This document shows, one piece after another, positions 59,686 through 64,000 of a stretch of 64,000 nt of DNA (within the stretch, counting starts at the first letter, position 1; every line of letters begins with the position of its first letter). The DNA is taken from contig NZ_CP012945.1 in assembly GCF_001402915.1 (NCBI RefSeq), positions 3,697,501-3,761,500 on the forward strand, written 5' to 3'. This DNA is from Devosia sp. A16. GTDB lineage: Bacteria > Pseudomonadota > Alphaproteobacteria > Rhizobiales > Devosiaceae. A model generated the notes under the pieces. It was given only the letters and a program-made list of their open reading frames with translations, was not told the origin of the DNA and ran no database searches. A program made the position numbers and the translations under genes.

Positions 59686-59821
59686 AAGGCCCCCTCACCC
59701 GGATCGCTTCGCGATCCGACCTCTCCCCCAAGGGAGAGGTGAACGGCGGCACGATCGCGCCACGTTACACCTCTCCCTTTGGGGGAGAGGTCGACGCGGT
59801 AGCGTCGGGTGAGGGGGCCTT
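59686..59821. repeat. palindromic intergenic element inside the ccm operon
   Basis: Outer arms AAGGCCCCCTCACCC (59686-59700) and GGGTGAGGGGGCCTT (59807-59821) are perfect complements. Inside, the blocks at 59718-59740 and 59768-59792, each built on CCTCTCCC and GGGAGAGG, are also inverted copies with one extra T in the second, and each contains its own hairpin. Small hairpins flank them (GGATCGCTTCGCGATCC at 59701). The 136-bp element sits between ccmE and ccmF, where a pure operon would be tight, and looks like a mobile palindromic repeat of the kind found in many copies in alphaproteobacterial genomes. Confidence 0.85.
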
Positions 59822-59848
59822 TACGGCGCACCTCGGAGGAGCATCCGC

Positions 59849-61816
59849 ATGAGCATCGAACTCGGCCATTTCGCCCTGGTTCTGGCTTTCGCCATTTCGG
59901 CCATTTCGGCCATTGTCGGGCTGATGTTCTGGAAGCGCGAGGCGCTGGCCGGCTACCTGCAGCAGGGCGCGGTGCTGCAGTTCGTCCTGGTCGCCGCCGC
60001 CTTCGCGGCGCTGATCCAGGCTTTCGTGGTTTCCGATTTCTCGCTGAAGCTCGCCTATGAGCATGCCAACTCGGCGCAGCCGCTGATCTTCAAGATCACC
60101 GCCGTGTGGGGCAACCACGAGGGCTCGATGCTGCTCTGGGTACTGATCCTCGTCATAATGGGCGCCGGGGTCGCGGCTTTCGGGCGCAGCCTGCCCAAGG
60201 ACCTGCTGACCCTGGTGCTGGCGGTGCAGAGCCTGATCGCTGCGGCCTTCACCGGCTTTACGCTGTTTACTTCCAATCCGTTTCTGCGGCTCTCCCCGGC
60301 CCCGTTCGAGGGCAAGGATCTCAACCCGATCCTGCAGGATATCGGCCTCGCCATCCATCCGCCGCTGCTCTATCTCGGCTATGTCGGCTTTTCGGTGTGC
60401 TTCAGCTTCGCCATGGCCGCCCTGATTTCGGGCCGCATCGATGCGGCCTGGGCGCGCTGGGTGCGGCCGTGGACGCTGCTCAGCTGGTGCTTTCTGACCC
60501 TCGGCATCGCCATGGGCTCGTACTGGGCCTATTACGAGCTCGGCTGGGGTGGCTGGTGGTTCTGGGATCCGGTGGAGAATGCCAGCTTCATGCCCTGGCT
60601 CGCCGGCACGGCGCTGCTCCACTCCGCCCTGGTCATGGAAAAGCGCAACGCACTGAAGGTCTGGACGATCTTTCTCGCCATCATCACCTTCTCGCTGAGC
60701 CTGCTCGGCACCTTCATGGTGCGCTCGGGCATCCTCACCTCGGTGCACACCTTCGCCTCCGATCCGACCCGCGGCATGGTGATCCTGGCGCTGCTCGCGG
60801 CGTTCATCGGCGGGGCCTTCTCGCTGTTCGCCTTCCGCGCCTCGACCCTCAGGGTGGGCGGGCTGTTCGCGCCGATCAGCCGCGAAGGGGCGCTGATCCT
60901 CAACAACCTGTTCCTCGCCACGGCCACAGTGGCCGTGCTGGTGGGAACGCTCTATCCGCTGCTGCTCGACGCATTGGTCGGCGAGACCATTTCAGTGGGC
61001 GAACCCTTCTTCAACCTCACCTTCGGGGTGATCATGGCGCCGCTGTTGATCATCCTGCCGTTCGGGCCGTTCCTCGCCTGGAAGCGCGGCGACCTGATCG
61101 CGGTGACGCAGCGGCTGGCCGGCGCCGCCGGGCTCGCCCTGTTCGCCGCAGTGCTGTGCTTCGCGCTGACCGGGGGCGAGGTGTCGCTGGCGCCGCTCGG
61201 TCTGCTGCTCGGCTTCTGGGTCGCTTTCGGCGCGTTGGCCGAACTGGTCGACCGGGCGAAATTCTTCCGCACTGACGTCGTCACCTCGTTCCGGCGGTTG
61301 TTCGGGCTGCCGCGCACCGCATGGTCGACGGCGATCGCGCATTTCGGCATCGGCGTCACGGTGATCGGCATCGTCGCGGCCAGCGCCTGGCAGCAGGAAC
61401 TGGTGACGACCATGGTGCCGGGGCAGGGCGTGGTGATCGCCGAGCACCAGGTGACGTTCGAGGGCATGGAGCATGTCGAGGGTCCGAACTTCGTCTCCGA
61501 TACCGGCCGTTTCGCCGTTCGTGCTCCCGGTGGTGGCGTGCGCACGGCGCTGGCCGAGCGGCGCATCTACAATGCCAGCGGCCAGCCGACCACCGAGGCG
61601 GCGATCGAGACCTACGGCTTCAGCCAGCTTTACGTGCAGCTGGGCGAACCGCAGCCTGACGGCAAATCCGTCGTACGGCTCTGGTACAAGCCTTACGTGA
61701 CGCTCATCTGGCTCGGCTGCCTGCTGATGGCTGGCGCCGGTTTCCTATCGCTGAGCTACCGCCGGCTGCGCATTGGCGCGCCCAAGCCGGCATCCGCCCG
61801 GGCGGCCGCCGAATGA
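59849..61816 (+). CDS. ccmF: haem lyase subunit CcmF
   Basis: A 655-aa protein with about 14 membrane segments. It carries the WWD haem-handling motif in '[20 protein letters not shown]' and conserved histidines in '[15 protein letters not shown]' and '[16 protein letters not shown]'. A periplasmic domain follows near the C-terminus ('[20 protein letters not shown]'). With CcmH it forms the haem ligation complex. ATG at 59849 follows CTCGGAGGA; ccmH overlaps the stop by 4 bp. Confidence 0.95.
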   Translation: MSIELGHFALVLAFAISAISAIVGLMFWKREALAGYLQQGAVLQFVLVAAAFAALIQAFVVSDFSLKLAYEHANSAQPLIFKITAVWGNHEGSMLLWVLILVIMGAGVAAFGRSLPKDLLTLVLAVQSLIAAAFTGFTLFTSNPFLRLSPAPFEGKDLNPILQDIGLAIHPPLLYLGYVGFSVCFSFAMAALISGRIDAAWARWVRPWTLLSWCFLTLGIAMGSYWAYYELGWGGWWFWDPVENASFMPWLAGTALLHSALVMEKRNALKVWTIFLAIITFSLSLLGTFMVRSGILTSVHTFASDPTRGMVILALLAAFIGGAFSLFAFRASTLRVGGLFAPISREGALILNNLFLATATVAVLVGTLYPLLLDALVGETISVGEPFFNLTFGVIMAPLLIILPFGPFLAWKRGDLIAVTQRLAGAAGLALFAAVLCFALTGGEVSLAPLGLLLGFWVAFGALAELVDRAKFFRTDVVTSFRRLFGLPRTAWSTAIAHFGIGVTVIGIVAASAWQQELVTTMVPGQGVVIAEHQVTFEGMEHVEGPNFVSDTGRFAVRAPGGGVRTALAERRIYNASGQPTTEAAIETYGFSQLYVQLGEPQPDGKSVVRLWYKPYVTLIWLGCLLMAGAGFLSLSYRRLRIGAPKPASARAAAE

Positions 61817-62259
61817 GGGCCCTGCTGGCGCTTGTCATGCTGGTGCTGTTGAGCGTGCCGGCGCTGGCGGTGCGGCCCGACGAGATGCTGGCCGACCCGG
61901 TGCTCGAGACGCGGGCGCGGGCCATCTCAGAGGGCCTGCGCTGCCTCGTCTGCCAGAACCAGTCGATCGACGATTCCGACGCGGACCTGGCGCACGACCT
62001 GCGCGTGCTGGTGCGTGAACGCCTGACCGCCGGCGACAGCGACCAGCAGGTGCGCGACTACCTCGTGGCGCGCTATGGCGAATATGTGCTGCTCAATCCG
62101 GTGATGGCGCCGCATACCCTGCTGCTGTGGATCGCCGCACCGGCGGTGCTGCTGATCGGCGGCATCGTGGTGTTCGCCGGGGCGCGGCGGAAGCGCGCCG
62201 CCGGGCAGACTGCGCTGACCGAAGACGAGGTCAGGGCACTCGAGGAGTTGGAGCGCTAG
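61813..62259 (+). CDS. ccmH: thiol-redox protein CcmH (CycL)
   Basis: A 148-aa membrane-anchored periplasmic protein that reduces apocytochrome c cysteines. A signal peptide ('[13 protein letters not shown]') precedes the active motif '[18 protein letters not shown]' (Cys-Leu-Val-Cys), with the helical bundle after it and one C-terminal membrane segment ('[20 protein letters not shown]'). Length is right for the short CcmH. It overlaps ccmF by 4 bp. Confidence 0.95.
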   Translation: MRALLALVMLVLLSVPALAVRPDEMLADPVLETRARAISEGLRCLVCQNQSIDDSDADLAHDLRVLVRERLTAGDSDQQVRDYLVARYGEYVLLNPVMAPHTLLLWIAAPAVLLIGGIVVFAGARRKRAAGQTALTEDEVRALEELER

Positions 62260-62325
62260 CCCCGATCTCACCGCCTTGTTTCGTCTGGCTGGTCCGACTC
62301 GACAACCGGCGCTACCGCTCTCCTC

Positions 62326-63075
62326 GTGTCCCCTATCGACCTCCTCCCCGCCGATCTTGACCTCACAGCGGCCCTCGCGCTGGTCCTGCTGAGTCTCGTC
62401 ACCTCACTGATCACCGCCACTTTCTCACTCGGGGGCGGCACGCTGATGGTGGCCGTGCTGGCGCTGGTGTTCCCGCCTATCGTGGTGGTGCCGCTGCACG
62501 GCGCCATCCAGCTCGGCTCCAATAGCGGGCGGGCCCTGGTGCAGCGTGCGCATATCCAGTGGTCGCTGGTGCTGTGGCTGTCGCTCGGCGGGGCGATCGG
62601 CACGGTGATCGGCGGTCAGTTCGCCAGCCTGCTGCCCGCCAGCGCATTGCAGGTCGCCATCGGCGCCTTCGTGCTGCTGACCACCTGGCTGCCGCAGCCG
62701 AAGCTCGTCGGGCGGTCGCGGCTGGCGCAGGTCGTCGGCGGCGCGGTGATCGCCGCGGTATCGATGGTGGTGGGCGCCACCGGACCGCTGGTGGCGGTGT
62801 TCATCAAGGGCCTGGACGACCGACGGCAACTGGTCGCCACCCACGCCATGCTGATGACGCTGCAGAACAGCTTCAAGCTGGGGATGTTCGTGCTGCTCGG
62901 CTTCGCCTTTGCCGCCTACCTGCCGCTGATCGCCGCGATGATCCTCTCGGGGTTCGTCGGCACGGCGATCGGCAGCCGGTTGCTGGTGCGGGTGCCCGAG
63001 GCCGCATTCCGCTGGGGCTTCAAGCTGGTGCTGACGCTGGTGGCGCTCGACCTGCTGCGCACCGCCCTTTTCTAG
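62326..63075 (+). CDS. TauE/SafE family sulfite exporter-like transporter
   Basis: A 249-aa membrane protein with about eight segments in two similar halves. 'LVTSLITATFSLGGGTLMVA' and 'VVVPLHGAIQLGSNSGRALV' in the first half and 'VSMVVGATGPLVAVFIKGLD' in the second match the TauE/SafE (formerly DUF81) pattern. It starts with GTG at 62326, 66 bases after ccmH. Its place between ccmH and degP breaks the usual rhizobial order. Substrate is not certain; sulfur-containing anions are typical. Confidence 0.88.
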   Translation: MSPIDLLPADLDLTAALALVLLSLVTSLITATFSLGGGTLMVAVLALVFPPIVVVPLHGAIQLGSNSGRALVQRAHIQWSLVLWLSLGGAIGTVIGGQFASLLPASALQVAIGAFVLLTTWLPQPKLVGRSRLAQVVGGAVIAAVSMVVGATGPLVAVFIKGLDDRRQLVATHAMLMTLQNSFKLGMFVLLGFAFAAYLPLIAAMILSGFVGTAIGSRLLVRVPEAAFRWGFKLVLTLVALDLLRTALF

Positions 63076-63197
63076 CCGCCCGGCGGCGCCGATAGGTTCG
63101 CAACATTACCGATAATTAACACCCGGGTCACCGTGCAGAAAGGCGTCGGGCTCCATATCTCACTGCCATCAAGAGTGCCTGAGTGAAGGAGATCATC

Positions 63198-64000
63198 ATG
63201 CCCTCGACTAAGTTCAACGCTCGCCGCTGGCTCGGGGCTTCGGCCCTGGCGATCCTCGCCGGCATCGGTGGTGGCACCGCCTTCGTCGCGGCCACTGCCC
63301 CGTCGACCGCTCAGACTGCAACCCTGCTGCCGGCTGCCCAGATTACCCCGCCCGCCGTGACCAACGCCCCGAACTTCGCCGACCTCGTCGAGGCGGTGAA
63401 GCCCGCCGTGGTGTCGATCATCGTCGAAGGTGGCGAAAAGGACAATCCGCGCCAGCTGCAGCGTGGCGGCCCGCAGTTCCGGTTCAACTTCCCCGACCTG
63501 CCCGACGACCATCCGTTCAAGGACTTCATGGACCAGTTCGGCCAGCAGTTCGGTCAGGGCGGCGGTCAGGGTGGCGGCCAGGGCGGACAGCAACAGCCGC
63601 CGCGCAAGTTCATGGCGGCCGGCTCTGGTTTCGCCATCTCGGCTGACGGCTACATCGTCACCAACAACCACGTCGTCGAGAACGCCGACAAGGTGACCGT
63701 GGTGTTCGACGACGGCAAGGAAATGACCGCCAAGGTGGTCGGCACCGATGCCAAGACGGACCTCGCCGTGGTCAAGGTCGAAGGCGTCACCGATCTGCCC
63801 TTCGTCAAGCTGGCCGAGAACGAGATCCGGGTCGGCGAATGGGTGGTGGCCGTCGGCAACCCATTCGGCCTTGGCGGCACCGTGACCGCCGGTATCGTCT
63901 CGGCGCGCGGCCGTGACATCGCCGGCTCGGCCTACGGCGATTTCCTGCAGATCGACGCCGCGGTGAACACCGGCAACTCCGGTGGCCCCGACTTCAACAT
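63198..64000 (+). CDS. degP: Do family serine endopeptidase DegP (3' end outside window)
   Basis: The first 267 codons of a periplasmic trypsin-like protease-chaperone. A signal peptide ('LGASALAILAGIGGGTAFVA') precedes the protease domain: catalytic His in 'TNNHVVENADKVTV', Asp in 'TDLAVVKVEGV' and Ser in 'NTGNSGGPDFN'. A loop rich in Gly and Gln ('QFGQQFGQGGGQGGGQGGQQ') replaces the usual linker. ATG at 63198 follows GAAGGAG. PDZ domains should follow beyond the window. A DegP gene after ccmH is the order known in rhizobia. Confidence 0.92.
   Translation, partial: MPSTKFNARRWLGASALAILAGIGGGTAFVAATAPSTAQTATLLPAAQITPPAVTNAPNFADLVEAVKPAVVSIIVEGGEKDNPRQLQRGGPQFRFNFPDLPDDHPFKDFMDQFGQQFGQGGGQGGGQGGQQQPPRKFMAAGSGFAISADGYIVTNNHVVENADKVTVVFDDGKEMTAKVVGTDAKTDLAVVKVEGVTDLPFVKLAENEIRVGEWVVAVGNPFGLGGTVTAGIVSARGRDIAGSAYGDFLQIDAAVNTGNSGGPDFN

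Noticed and set aside
59686-59821. The inverted blocks as a CRISPR array
   Set aside because: The blocks are palindromic arms of a single element, with no evenly spaced direct repeats and no unique spacers; no cas genes are present.

Overview
This 64 kb window is GC-rich chromosomal DNA, densely coding, and looks like an alphaproteobacterium of the order Hyphomicrobiales (a Devosia-like organism is my best guess). The reasons are a FeuPQ-type two-component pair with its small upstream protein, followed by the ccmI-E-F-H cytochrome c maturation genes and a DegP protease (an order known from rhizobia); families largely seen in this class (DUF1491, DUF2336, DUF5330, the YcgN cysteine-cluster protein); a DivJ/PleC/PdhS-like kinase; and candidate EcfG-type promoters (GGAAC-N16-NGTT). 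I see no rRNA, tRNA, CRISPR array, insertion sequence or phage gene. Family names rest on motif recognition by eye, without database searches.

Region 1 (1-12.9 kb) is housekeeping: a partial MraY-like transferase, a glycerophosphodiesterase, SufE, a DUF5330 protein, a sensor kinase overlapping a peptidoglycan-binding membrane protein, DUF1491 and DUF2336 proteins, a translationally coupled pair of unknown small and secreted proteins, a DUF1254/DUF1214-like pair, a class A penicillin-binding protein and a YcgN-type protein.

Region 2 (12.8-45.8 kb) is accessory and catabolic. It has three separate carbohydrate ABC import operons. The first (12858-21654) pairs an LplABC-like importer with a family 2 glycosidase, a DUF624 protein, a dehydrogenase and a LacI-type regulator. 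The second (26305-31682) pairs an importer with a family 51 arabinofuranosidase and a divergent GntR regulator. The third (37789-45757) joins an importer to MurQ etherase, a BadF/MurK-like sugar kinase, a Gfo/Idh oxidoreductase, a divergent GntR-LacI hybrid regulator and an AAC(6')-like acetyltransferase. None of the three encodes its own ATPase. The third set reads as a complete PTS-independent route for taking up an N-acetylmuramic-acid-type sugar, phosphorylating it and cleaving its lactyl ether; it is the most interesting system in the window. Between these operons lie an M20 amidohydrolase, a dihydrofolate-reductase-like protein, the fused remnants of a LysR regulator and a YeiH-like transporter, a divergent glycosyltransferase/PIG-L deacetylase pair, and two paralogous autotransporters that share leader sequences and an almost identical 136-bp 3' end.

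Region 3 (45.8-50.2 kb) has small stress or resistance genes: a PRC-barrel protein, an MFS efflux pump with divergent LysR regulator, a VOC protein, a GNAT acetyltransferase, and KTSC and DUF2442 proteins.

Region 4 (50.3-64 kb) is the FeuN-FeuP-FeuQ-lipoprotein ... ccmI-ccmE-ccmF-ccmH ... degP neighbourhood. It is interrupted by a helical protein of unknown function plus a shortened sarcosine-oxidase-like pair, by a 136-bp palindromic element between ccmE and ccmF, and by a TauE/SafE transporter before degP, which runs off the end of the window.
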